Part shown: positions 27,901-36,048 of the stretch, one piece after another | How positions within the stretch are numbered: position 1 is the first letter of the stretch | How the letters are laid out: each line of letters opens with the position of its first letter | From: Rugosimonospora africana | Lineage (GTDB): Bacteria > Actinomycetota > Actinomycetes > Mycobacteriales > Micromonosporaceae | Assembly (NCBI RefSeq): GCF_016862975.1 | Contig: NZ_BONZ01000039.1 | Coordinates: 62,001 to 126,000, forward strand | Direction: 5' to 3' | Length of the DNA stretch: 64,000 bases | Program-made: the position numbers and the translations under genes | The notes under the pieces: model-generated | Database searches by the model: none | What the model saw: the letters and a program-made list of their open reading frames with translations, nothing else | Told to the model about the DNA's origin: nothing

Positions 27901-28372
27901 GACGGCCTCCGATGATCTCGGCGTGCAGGTCGGCCAGCAGCCGAGTGACAGTACTGGCCGGGTGGATCACCAGCAGGTCGTGGGCGACCAGGGCGGCCAG
28001 CAGCAGTCGTTGTCCGGGGGTGATCGCGCACATCTGCCGCGCGCTGGCCGGTAGCGGCAGCTCCCCTCGGCTGCCCACGACGTCCCGCCCCGCCGTCGCC
28101 GACGCAATCACCAGCATCTCGCCCTGCGACCGGATGTCGATGCGGTGGCCCGGCGACCAGCGGAGTGCGCGCAGCAGGCCCCGTTCAGTGACCCGGCCGG
28201 AATGGTCCGGACGAGCCAGACCGATCAGGACCCCGTCCCTGGACATTCTGGTTGGCGGACGAGGTACGGGCAGTGCCGGCATCGGCGCTGGAGGCGGTAG
28301 CGGTCGGCCGGGAAGCGGGACCGGGACGAGCACGCCGATGAGCTGCTCACGCTGGAGGTGAAGTGAGGTCAT
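27890..28372 (-). CDS. AbrB/SpoVT-like protein, module copy 2
   Basis: About 160 residues from ATG 28372. A proline-rich N-terminal region (REQLIGVLVPVPLPGRPLPP) precedes two AbrB-like swapped-hairpin units: LIGLARPDHSGRVTERGLLR with PGHRIDIRSQGEMLVI, and GSRGELPLPASARQMCAI with PGQRLLLAALVAHDLLVIHP. A final helix TVTRLLADLHAEIIGG follows. AbrB/MazE folds bind DNA as dimers. It overlaps the integrase gene by 11 bp, which is the arrangement in all copies, so the two proteins probably act together. Of the AbrB-like copies this is the best preserved at its N-terminus. Confidence 0.7.
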   Translation of the reverse strand: MTSLHLQREQLIGVLVPVPLPGRPLPPPAPMPALPVPRPPTRMSRDGVLIGLARPDHSGRVTERGLLRALRWSPGHRIDIRSQGEMLVIASATAGRDVVGSRGELPLPASARQMCAITPGQRLLLAALVAHDLLVIHPASTVTRLLADLHAEIIGGRHAG

Positions 28373-28521
28373 GTCCAGTCCAACCGTGGACACGCCACCA
28401 CCCGCCGGGCACCAGGTCCAGTTCCCTGGCGCCGACGATCATCAACTACAGCAGATGCATTTCGGGCGCACCCATGCGGGACCGATCCATGATCGGTGAA
28501 ACTTCACCCATACTGGTGTCC

Positions 28522-28640
28522 GAGGCCGGATCGATACCGGAACCCCACCCGCGCCGGTGCACGACAGCGAGATCGTGTTTGGCACCTGACGCCATGGGGT
28601 TCGTGTCGGAAGGGCAAACAAACCAGTGCCCAACGGCCGG
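28522..28640. repeat. Direct repeat, left copy
   Basis: About 118 bp starting GAGGCCGGATCGATACCGGA, nearly identical to 30962-31080. It includes ACGACAGCGAGATCGTGTTT and CCAGTGCCCAACGGC-type bases. The two copies bracket the 28871-30937 gene. The left copy directly abuts the upstream region of module copy 2. The rest of 28373-28870 shows no gene. Confidence 0.85.
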
Positions 28641-28870
28641 CTGCCCTGCCGGCGGCACGGCCATCCATCGAGACGGCCGTACACGCTGCGGGTCGGGCCG
28701 AATCTCTCCAGACGTGTGTTGGCATCGCCTGGATGAACCACCACCGACGGTCGACCGTCGAAGACGGCTGAAGCGCGGGGGCCGTGTACCTGGACTTCCT
28801 CCTCCGTCTGGCTAGTTCCGGACAGCGTATGGGACCGTGACCAGCCGTCAGTTCTGGTATCCGTGATGGC

Positions 28871-30937
28871 ATGCCGATCGGGTCATTGTTGAAGGGGCTG
28901 TCGGCCGGCGTCCGGGCGGTTTTCGCCGGTATCGATGCCTCGGGCGACCGGGTGCAGCAATGGCTGGACCGGACTGCCGAGGGGCCGTGGCGGGTGTGGC
29001 TGCGTCCGGTGCTGGTGTCGCTCGCCGCGACCGTGGCGACCGTACTGCTACTGCGGCTGCTGCTCACCGGGCTTGGGCACGTTGGCGGTACTGGGCGGTG
29101 GGCTGGGGCGGCGCTCGCTATGGTACTGGCAGCGGTACTGCTCATTGCGGTGCTGCGGAACGTGATGGTCGCGGTGGTCCAGCCGGACCAGCGTCGGTAC
29201 TTCCTGATCGCCGTGCTGACCTCGGGTGGGGCGCTGCTGCTCGGTGTGGAGGCGTTCGCCTCGCTGAGCATCGCGCTCGCCGGTCACGCTGGTCAGCTAT
29301 GGACCGCTGAGCGGTACTACCTGCGTCAGCTGGTACAGGCGGTGCCGCTGCTGCACATCGCCGACCGTCTGGAGTGGACGGAGCGGCCGGTGCTGCCGGG
29401 CCTGGGCGGCCGGGTGCTGACACTCGCCTTCACGCTGCTGGTCATCCCGCCGTTGCTGCGGGTCGGACTGGCGCTCTACGAGTACGTGGAGAAGCACACG
29501 CAGGACCGGCGCGATGCGAGCGCGATCGCCGACCGGGTACGCGGCGTCGGCACCGGCCTCGGAGACGAGGGCGTGCCTGTGGTGATGATCTTCGCGGCCG
29601 GCGCCGGCGCGCTATGGGGCGTGCTGCACCTGGGCGCCCAGCGGCCGACGCTGTGGTCGCTGGGCGGCCTGGCCGCCGCGCTCACCGTGCTAGCGGCACT
29701 GGTGGCCGGCGTCCTGGCCACCCCGCTGCTGCTGACTCTGCACGACAAGCGGCACCTGGTAGCGGTGCTGCCAGCGGTCGGTCTGGTCTGGTTCGACAGC
29801 CCGTACCGTCGGATGTTGTTGCCGGCCGCGGCCCACTGGGGTGCCTGGGCCCGGCTGCTGGCCACCGTGGTCGCCTTTCTCGTGCTGCTCGTGGTACTGA
29901 ACCTGTTGTGGGCCGACCCGGAGTTGCCGGACGCGGTGGTCGGGCTGGCCCTGGTGCTGGGGTTTCTCGGCGCGGATGCGCCGGTTACCGGCTGGCTGCA
30001 TACCCATTTCACCTGGCAACCCTGGGGCTTCCCGATCGACCGCCCACTGGGGACGGCGGCGCAGTGGTTCACGGTCGCGTACCTCCACCGGGCGGTGGCG
30101 CGGTCGATGACGCGGGTACCCGCACTCGGCCGGTACGACGTGCCGGACAACGGCGACGGGCTGCGCCAGGATCTGCGCGGCTACGCGATGGTCGCGGTGC
30201 AGCTGGTGGTCGCCGCGAGCGCCGTGCTGACCCTGCTAGGGGACGCTGGGCTGGCCACCGCCCGTGGCGGTGGTAGTTGGTCGCAGGCGACCCAGGCACT
30301 GGACGCGGCGGCCTGGCAGATCGTCAGCTCGCTACCCGGCCCGGACGTGTCCGGCATCCTCGGCTGGCGGCCGGTGACCGACTTCAGCGGCCGGTGGGTA
30401 GGGCTCGTGCTCATCATGGCGATCGTCGCCACCATGGTCTTCGCCGGCCTGCCGCTGATCCGTACGGTCCTGGTCTGGGCCCGGCTGTCTGGTCAGCGAG
30501 GGCCAGGCGGCCGGCTGGCTGCGCTGCCGGCGATGGTAGAAAAGGATCTGCGGGCGGTCGTCGCGTTCCTCGCGACCGAGCCGCAGAACGTAGGCCAGCA
30601 CCAGGTGTTCTGGCGACAGACCTGGGCCGGGAACTTCCGGGTTACCCTCGGCCGCTCCGTACTGGCCGCCGAGCGCCGGCTGGTGCGGGCCGTTGCCGAC
30701 CTGTCCAGGATGGCCGACCTGTTCGGTACCGGCTCACCGTGGTATCAGGCCGCGGAGCTGGCCGTCGCGCGTACCACCGACGCCTATCGCGCCTTCCTCG
30801 AAGCGAGGGGACCATCGCGTGGCGAGGCCAATCCGGAGGCGATGGCGGCAGCCCGTGCAGCACTCGACACATACGCGCGTGTCGTCGAGGGCTGGCAGGC
30901 GCTGCTCGACGCCGACCCGGTGTCCACAATGGAGTGA
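28871..30937 (+). CDS. Large integral membrane protein of unknown function
   Basis: A 688-residue protein with roughly ten to twelve hydrophobic helices. Examples are LRPVLVSLAATVATVLLLRL, AGAALAMVLAAVLLIAVLRN, FAAGAGALWGVLHLG and LVLIMAIVATMVFAGLPLIR. A paired hydrophobic unit occurs near residues 290-400 (LLATVVAFLVLLVVLNLLWA). The C-terminal ~170 residues are soluble and helical (LGRSVLAAERRLVRAVADLS). I know no family. Its codon use is like its neighbours. It is an island gene: module copy 2 lies upstream, an IS701 remnant downstream, and a 118-bp direct repeat lies on both sides. Confidence 0.75.
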   Translation: MPIGSLLKGLSAGVRAVFAGIDASGDRVQQWLDRTAEGPWRVWLRPVLVSLAATVATVLLLRLLLTGLGHVGGTGRWAGAALAMVLAAVLLIAVLRNVMVAVVQPDQRRYFLIAVLTSGGALLLGVEAFASLSIALAGHAGQLWTAERYYLRQLVQAVPLLHIADRLEWTERPVLPGLGGRVLTLAFTLLVIPPLLRVGLALYEYVEKHTQDRRDASAIADRVRGVGTGLGDEGVPVVMIFAAGAGALWGVLHLGAQRPTLWSLGGLAAALTVLAALVAGVLATPLLLTLHDKRHLVAVLPAVGLVWFDSPYRRMLLPAAAHWGAWARLLATVVAFLVLLVVLNLLWADPELPDAVVGLALVLGFLGADAPVTGWLHTHFTWQPWGFPIDRPLGTAAQWFTVAYLHRAVARSMTRVPALGRYDVPDNGDGLRQDLRGYAMVAVQLVVAASAVLTLLGDAGLATARGGGSWSQATQALDAAAWQIVSSLPGPDVSGILGWRPVTDFSGRWVGLVLIMAIVATMVFAGLPLIRTVLVWARLSGQRGPGGRLAALPAMVEKDLRAVVAFLATEPQNVGQHQVFWRQTWAGNFRVTLGRSVLAAERRLVRAVADLSRMADLFGTGSPWYQAAELAVARTTDAYRAFLEARGPSRGEANPEAMAAARAALDTYARVVEGWQALLDADPVSTME

Positions 30938-30961
30938 TGAATCCCCGGCCAGCTGCGGGTA

Positions 30962-31080
30962 GAGGCCGGATCGATACCGGAACCCCACCCACGCCTGTGC
31001 ACGACAGCGAGATCGTGTTTGGCGCCTGACCGGCGATGGGGTTCGTGTCTGAGGGGTAATACGAACCAATGCCCAACGGC
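30962..31080. repeat. Direct repeat, right copy
   Basis: Right copy of the repeat at 28522-28640; it starts 25 bp after the stop of the membrane protein gene. A few bases differ, and the copies drift apart beyond 31080 although short shared words (ATCGAGA, GGCTG) continue. Confidence 0.85.
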
Positions 31081-31285
31081 TGACCGTTCTATCGAGATGG
31101 CTGCCTGCGGGGCCGTCGCCGTTGCATGCTCGCCTGGTTCCGAGGCCGACCGCAGCACCGCCAGCAACGGCGACGGCCGCACTCAATGCTCCCGAGCACG
31201 CGGCGGCCGTCAGCTATCGGACATCCTTCTGGTCCCACGCTCGTGATCTTGAGCTTACCGCTGCTGGACTCCCACCCCGGTCAGC

Positions 31286-31560
31286 ATGCCCACCCTGGTG
31301 CAGGTGGCGGGCATTCGGTGGTGCGTGGAGGAGTCCATCCAAGCAGTCAAAGGGCACGTCGGGCTCGACCACTACCAGGTACGCGGGTCGACGCCCTGGC
31401 ACCACTTCATCACCCTGGCCATGCTCGCCTTGGCCTTCCTGACCATGCTGGCCACGACCGCAGCCCCACCGGCTGATCCCGACCCGCACCATCCCGCCCG
31501 AGGCCGCGATCCGATCCCACGAAGCGTTGTGCAGCAACATCACCACCGCCTGCCCGGATC
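31286..31560 (+). pseudogene. IS701-family transposase C-terminal fragment
   Basis: AGIRWCVEESIQAVKGHVGL, then DHYQVRGSTPWHHFITLAML and ALAFLTMLATTA, matches the end of IS701-type transposases including the catalytic E. The preceding ~300 residues are missing, and after about 31480 the frame is corrupt. The rest of 31081-32124 has no gene that I can support. Confidence 0.75.
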
Positions 31561-32124
31561 GACCTCGCCCAGCCCACCGTGGCCTGGTACGTGGTCGCTT
31601 CGGATGGCGGCGAACACGTACCGCTGCAGTAGCAGTCGTGTTCCAGCGGACCATACCTGCGGGCTGCACGCGGTGGTGTAGCCGGTGGGGGCGCCGACGC
31701 GGTCCGCTGGCCTGACACAGCGCCACGCCCGGCTGGACGGCCGTGGCCCGCATTCTGCCGGCCCTCGTCCGCCCGCTCGTGCTGGCCGGTCCCCTGGGAC
31801 CAGGTCGACCGCGTTCTTCCAGCATGTGGTGCTCGCCTGCGAGGAACCGCTGGTACAGCTCGCAAGTCCCGCCGAGACACGACACCGTCCAGCATTTCGT
31901 CCATGGTGGGCCGCGGGCCGCGTGGCCGGAAGCTGCCACTGGCTGGTTCGCTCCTTGTGTCGCCGTCCGGCGGTGATCATGCTGGTGGCAACGCGCCCAG
32001 CGTCCGATGCGGGGGTAGGCGTTCGGTCCTGAGAAGACGGCCGGACACCCAGTCACCCAGGTCGGTTCAGGGATATACCTGCATAAGAATCGTCGCCCCG
32101 AACTCTTCGTTGGTGGAGGAAGCC

Positions 32125-32643
32125 GTGCATATCCGTCGAGCACTCGCCGCCTGCCTGCTGGCCCTGGGGGCGGTGGTCGCCGTCAGTCTCAACGCAACCA
32201 GCGCGAGCGCCGCCGTCCCGTGCCCGAGCGGCACCTCCGGTCCATACGGCGGCGGCCTCCAGCTTGGTACAGTCACGTATTGGTGCGACAAGGAAATTGA
32301 CGGGCCGGGCAGCGCCGGGATCAGCGTCAAGTGGGGCTTTGACTACAACCCGACCACCAACCACCTGCGCGCTTTCGCGGACGTCCTCCCCTTCCAAACG
32401 TATTTTACGATCAGTGACACCCCGTTGAACCTCGGTGACCGCAACGGTGTCCTGAAGTCCCTCACCCTCCCGCACGCGGACGACGCCGGGTTCGTCGAGA
32501 CCGACCCGATAGCCTGTCACAAGACTGCGAGCGCGTTCTACCTCGCCAACCTGCACCTCACAGTGATATGGCCGAACGGTCAACACGGGTTTCCCCAGAC
32601 GGGCGAGATCGGTCAGAGCAGCTCGGTGCTCTGCCGAGGTTAG
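32125..32643 (+). CDS. Small secreted protein of unknown function
   Basis: A 172-residue protein from GTG 32125, with GGAGGA nine bases upstream. A signal peptide (HIRRALAACLLALGAVVAVS, then ATSASAAV) is followed by a compact domain with four cysteines (CPSGTSG, YWCDKE, DPIACHK and the terminal VLCRG). That fits a disulphide-stabilised secreted domain. No family was recognised. Its 3' end lies 89 bp before the tRNA-like array. Confidence 0.75.
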   Translation: MHIRRALAACLLALGAVVAVSLNATSASAAVPCPSGTSGPYGGGLQLGTVTYWCDKEIDGPGSAGISVKWGFDYNPTTNHLRAFADVLPFQTYFTISDTPLNLGDRNGVLKSLTLPHADDAGFVETDPIACHKTASAFYLANLHLTVIWPNGQHGFPQTGEIGQSSSVLCRG

Positions 32644-32731
32644 CGACAGACGGTCGAGCGATCCAGGCCGTAAGGGCTCGCGAACTTTACAGACAGGCCG
32701 ACTCTCCAACGTCGGGCGCTCCGAAGGAGGG

Positions 32732-32804
32732 TGACTGCCCCGGGGTCGAACCGGGACGACCTCCAGGGTCACAGACTGGCGTGCGTTACCGGTACACGAC
32801 AGCC
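32732..32804 (-). tRNA. tRNA-like sequence, anticodon GTG (His-like), degenerate
   Basis: On the minus strand a 73-base tRNA shape can be drawn. GGCTGTC and GGCAGTC pair over 7 bp with two G-U pairs, the anticodon loop is CTGTGAC and the T-loop TTCGACC is intact. The anticodon stem has one mismatch and the D-arm is poor. Only 4 bp of T-stem fit with this acceptor. It may be a decayed or unusual tRNA. Confidence 0.4.
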
Positions 32805-32808
32805 GCCG

Positions 32809-32881
32809 TGGCCGCACCAGGGATCGAATCTGGGACCTCCGCCTTGTGAGGGCGGCGCTCATCCCGCTGAGCTATACGGCC
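32809..32881 (-). tRNA. tRNA-Val(CAC)
   Basis: A standard 73-base cloverleaf on the minus strand. The acceptor GGCCGTA pairs with TGCGGCC (one G-U), D-stem GCTC/GAGC, and anticodon stem CCGCC/GGCGG around CTCACAA (anticodon CAC). The T-arm is CCAGA-TTCGATC-CCTGG with one A-C mismatch. No CCA is encoded. It stands 4 bp from the His-like sequence and 6 bp from the Ser-like sequence. Confidence 0.75.
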
Positions 32882-32887
32882 ACAGCG

Positions 32888-32970
32888 CGGAGGGAGAGGG
32901 ATTCGAACCCTCGGGGCACCTGTCGGGCCCGCGCTGTTTTCAGTGGCGCTTCCGCAACCACCGGCCCTCC
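32888..32970 (-). tRNA. Class II tRNA-like sequence (Ser-like), degenerate
   Basis: 83 bases on the minus strand. The acceptor GGAGGG pairs with CCCTCC, the T-arm GAGGG-TTCGAAT-CCCTC is perfect and a variable arm GGGC/GCCC is present, as in serine or leucine tRNAs. The anticodon stem is only GCGC/GCGC with an oversized loop around CTGAAAA, so the anticodon cannot be set (GAA or TGA). A further T-arm-like piece (GGAGG, loop, CTTCC) lies at 32982-33000. Confidence 0.4.
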
Positions 32971-33035
32971 ATCGCTCCGCTGGGAAGAATCGAACCCTCC
33001 ATCGGTGACTACCCGCCTACACCAAGGACTGGACA

Positions 33036-34379
33036 ATGGGGATGAATCTCCAGGCCGTGATGGAGCCGCTACTGACGAAGCTCTGGCAGGCGGCCGACGA
33101 CATGTACGTGGGTCAGGCGATCTACGATCCGACCAACCCCGGCGAGGTCGCGAAGGTCGAAGAAGGGCGGAAGTATCTCCACAGCGATCTGTCGAGCCTC
33201 ATCGCCAGATTCCGCGGCTACTACTCGTTGGACGGCCATGATCTGGATCCCGTCGCGGATCAGTTCGCGGGTCAGTCGGATCGGTGGGAAGCGCCGACGG
33301 GTAGCTCGGTGTACAGCTCGGTCGCCCGGGCCGCCGGCGATGTCGACGATGTCGCGAAGTTGATCCACACCGAGCAGTGGCAGGGCAAGGCAGCGATGGC
33401 GTTCCACGACAGGTTCCTGGTGCCGTTCAAGACCACCGCGGTGACCCACTGTGAATGCGCGCGTGAGATGGCGATCGGCGCAAAGGCTCTCGCCGGAGGG
33501 GTTGAGCGGGCCAAGGAATGCGTCGTATGGGTGTGCAAGGACGCGATCAGCCGCCTGGGTGGGGGCGGCGATCCCGGATCGCTTCCCGGCGAGGAGGGGG
33601 AAGGCGGCACGAAGCATGCCGCCGGGTTCGCCGCGATCCTGGCCGACGCGGTCGCGTTGTTTCTCGCGCTGACCGGTCCCGAGGGTGACCTGCTCGATGC
33701 GGCTCTGGCGGCGACCGGGGTAGGTGGCGGTCTGATCGCCGAATCGAACACGCCATCGCATGAGCGGCCGATAAGCGTGAACTCCTCCCTGTCAGCCATG
33801 TCACTCGTTCACAACACGTGGACGGCGTTGACCAACCTCGACGCGAACATCTTCGAGTTCGACGAAAAGATCGGCAAGGGACTCGACACGGACTTCGACG
33901 ACTCCGGTCCGTTCGGCAGCCCGTTCGCCCGGATCGACAACCCGGACCTGAAATCGTCGGCGTACCATAGATTGACATTCCGGGGCCCGGCGCATGCCGC
34001 CACGGACGCCGATGACGGGGTCATCACCAGCATCGTTCGGCTGTACTACGCCGGCTACCGGACCCTGCCGGCCGCCGCTGAGCAGTATGAGGACGGCGCG
34101 AAAATCTGTGCCGGGGCGTACATCGACGGCGTGCAGGCCCAGTTCCCGCAGGCGGTTCGGAAGTTCAACGAGGGCGCGCAGACGTTCGGGAGACTGCTGG
34201 GAGCGGTGGGCGACGACCTGACCAGGTCCGGAAAGTCGATCGTGTCGGCGGCGACGGACTACGAGTCGACCGACGAGTACGAGGCCAGTGAGATCCGGAA
34301 GCTGGAGAATCAGATCCCGCCGCCGGGCGACTCCGCCGGCGCTCAGCACTACGATCCGCCGCCGTGGCTGAGCCCGTAA
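33036..34379 (+). CDS. WXG100-like/ESX-type secretion-associated protein
   Basis: A 447-residue protein. Residues ~95-150 have the helical hairpin style of the WXG100/LXG group with a W-x-G turn (HTEQWQGKAAMAFHDRFLVP). Two helical pairs flank a hydrophobic stretch (FAAILADAVALFLALTGP, then LLDAALAATGVGGGLIAE). A second hairpin follows (NEGAQTFGRLLGAVGDDLTR). Such proteins leave through ESX/type VII systems and often carry C-terminal toxins, but here the C-terminus is short and acidic with no known toxin domain. The ATG at 33036 follows AAGGAC. No ESX component lies in the window. Confidence 0.6.
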   Translation: MGMNLQAVMEPLLTKLWQAADDMYVGQAIYDPTNPGEVAKVEEGRKYLHSDLSSLIARFRGYYSLDGHDLDPVADQFAGQSDRWEAPTGSSVYSSVARAAGDVDDVAKLIHTEQWQGKAAMAFHDRFLVPFKTTAVTHCECAREMAIGAKALAGGVERAKECVVWVCKDAISRLGGGGDPGSLPGEEGEGGTKHAAGFAAILADAVALFLALTGPEGDLLDAALAATGVGGGLIAESNTPSHERPISVNSSLSAMSLVHNTWTALTNLDANIFEFDEKIGKGLDTDFDDSGPFGSPFARIDNPDLKSSAYHRLTFRGPAHAATDADDGVITSIVRLYYAGYRTLPAAAEQYEDGAKICAGAYIDGVQAQFPQAVRKFNEGAQTFGRLLGAVGDDLTRSGKSIVSAATDYESTDEYEASEIRKLENQIPPPGDSAGAQHYDPPPWLSP

Positions 34380-34585
34380 GCCTTACAGCGCGTTAATACT
34401 CCATCGCCGCCATCCTGGCGCTGATCCGCGCAACCGCTGAAGCGGTGGACAGCCCCTCACGATCCTGACGAAGGACGCCTCACGCCTACGACGGCACCTC
34501 GACTCTCCTGTACCCATTCAACGGGAGCAGACTCCGCTACCTGGAGGCCGACCTCTGGTCCACCGTGACCGCGTCCCAGTTGAAC

Positions 34586-34611
34586 GGGGTCTCACAGCCG
34601 ACAGTTTTCGG
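34586..34611. repeat. Module end motif, copy 3
   Basis: GGGGTCTCACAGCCGACAG followed by TTTTCGG. Nearly the same bases end copy 1 (13348-13374). In copy 3 they sit directly against the truncated integrase, which shows that the outer end survived the internal deletion. Confidence 0.55.
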
Positions 34612-34832
34612 CGAGGACGCAAGTGACCGGCTGCCGCCACCGCGTGGCATCTTTCTCTGTGAGCCGAACGAGCCCACGGGCGGTATCACGGTCGACCAGC
34701 CGTAACCCGAGCGCATCGCCACGCCGGCACGCGGTCTCGGTGTGCAGGCGCAGCAGCGGCGCGTCGAGGACGATGTCATTGCCACTCGTTCGGGCAGCCA
34801 GGTTGATCTCGGCCAACTCGTCAGGCGCCAGG
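34612..34832 (-). pseudogene. Tyrosine recombinase, module copy 3, internal fragment
   Basis: Only the middle of the integrase remains (LAEINLAARTSGNDIVLDAP, then HTETACRRGDALGLRLVDRD and LVRLTEKDA). The N-terminal third and the whole HxxR-Y half are deleted. At its 5' side it is joined straight to the AbrB-like fragment, at its 3' side to the module end motif. Confidence 0.8.
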
Positions 34833-35132
34833 CCGCCGCATGCTCCCCGCCACCGCTGACCCGATCACCAGCATCTCGCCGTGCGCGTGGATGCCGATGC
34901 GGTGGCCCAGCGACCACCCCAGCGCGCGCAGCAGGGCCCGTTCGGTCACTCGACCGGAACGGTCCGGACCTGCCACACCGATCAGGACCTCGTCCTCCGA
35001 CAGATCACTGGGAGGCCGGGGTACGGGCAGTGCCGGCATCGGCGCCGGACAGGGTCCCGGTCGATCGGACAGCGAGGCCGGGACGAGCACGCCGATGAGC
35101 TGTTCACGGTCGCGGCGGTGAGGTGATGTCAT
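34833..35132 (-). pseudogene. AbrB-like protein, module copy 3, 3' truncated
   Basis: From ATG 35132 it keeps the proline-rich N-terminus (REQLIGVLVPASLSDRPGPC) and the first hairpin unit (VLIGVAGPDRSGRVTERALL, then GHRIGIHAHGEMLVIGSAVA). It is then cut and joined to the integrase fragment. The second hairpin unit is absent. The ~150 bp upstream, to about 35288, resemble the region upstream of copy 2 (28373-28525). Confidence 0.7.
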
Positions 35133-35389
35133 GGCCGGTCCAACCGCCCACGCACCACCGCGCACCGGGCACCAGGTACGGCTCCCCGACGCTTATGATC
35201 ATCGATTACGGCAGATATGTCAGGTGCGCGCGAAACCGCGACAGGTCCACCATCGGTGAACTTCTACCAGAACCGGTGTCCGAGGCGCGAGTTGACCTCG
35301 AACTACATGGTCGTCCTGCGCGAAGAACTACTGCTGCGCTAGCCCCTTTGCAAGGGATCCCACGGTCATTGCGCGTTCGGTTGGTGGGT

Positions 35390-35620
35390 GCTTGAGCTGA
35401 GACTTGCGGGGTGAATGGCCTTCGGTGGAGGCGAGCGGGACGGGCGGGCCTGTTGAACACCGCGAGGACCGGGAGCAACAGGACCGCTCCTGTCAACGAA
35501 ACGGCCCACGCCGGCCGGGCCCGCACAACGCGCAGCAAGGCCCAGCCCACCAGCGGCAGGGCACATACCCAGATGAGTACCAGGTCGATCGCCGGGCCGA
35601 GCCCGTCCAGTCCGGGATTT
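35390..35620 (-). pseudogene. Possible membrane-protein remnant
   Basis: A minus-strand frame reads WALLRVVRARPAWAVSLTGA, then VLLLPVLAVFNRPARPARL, with more hydrophobic residues upstream (IDLVLIWVCALPLVG). Two membrane helices and an arginine-rich tail are visible without a proper start. The rest of 35289-35812 shows nothing. Confidence 0.3.
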
Positions 35621-35812
35621 GGACTTGTGATCCCCTCCGGCCCTTCGTCCGGTTCAGGTGTCCGTTCCAGCAGGTCCTACGACAGGATCCCGTCATCCGC
35701 CCATGCAATCAGACAAGACTGTGGCATCGCCGCGATCCAATGTGGACTGGATGAGGTGATTGACCTCGCCTAACCGGCGCTCGTCGGTATCTTCTCTGAG
35801 CGTGAGGTGCAG

Positions 35813-36046
35813 GATCTTGGGCGAGTTCCGCGCCGGGCGACCGGTTGGCCCAGCCACACGCGATGCTGCTGTCGGTGACGACTGGCAGCTTCGGGTGGAC
35901 TGGAGCGGGAATCCCGAGCGCCACGGTGCGGATCGTTTCCGGTGCGATGGCCAGCCGGTCGAGGAGGGCGCGGACGAGCTTGGCGGTGTCGTCGAGGCGG
36001 GCGTCCACACGGTTGACTTGCCCGACGCGGACCGCCCGCTGTGCAC
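35813..36046 (-). pseudogene. ROK-family regulator/kinase fragment
   Basis: The frame DDTAKLVRALLDRLAIAPET, then VALGIPAPV, and TDSSIACGWANRSPGAELA matches the middle of ROK transcriptional regulators (the GIPAP and SSILPGW-type blocks). Helix-turn-helix and C-terminal parts are missing. It begins right where the LuxR-family gene ends. Confidence 0.6.
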
Positions 36047-36048
36047 GC

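Noticed and set aside
31685-32032. A 115-codon plus-strand frame after the IS701 fragment
   Set aside because: No family resemblance, no ribosome site and random-looking residues; several competing frames overlap it.
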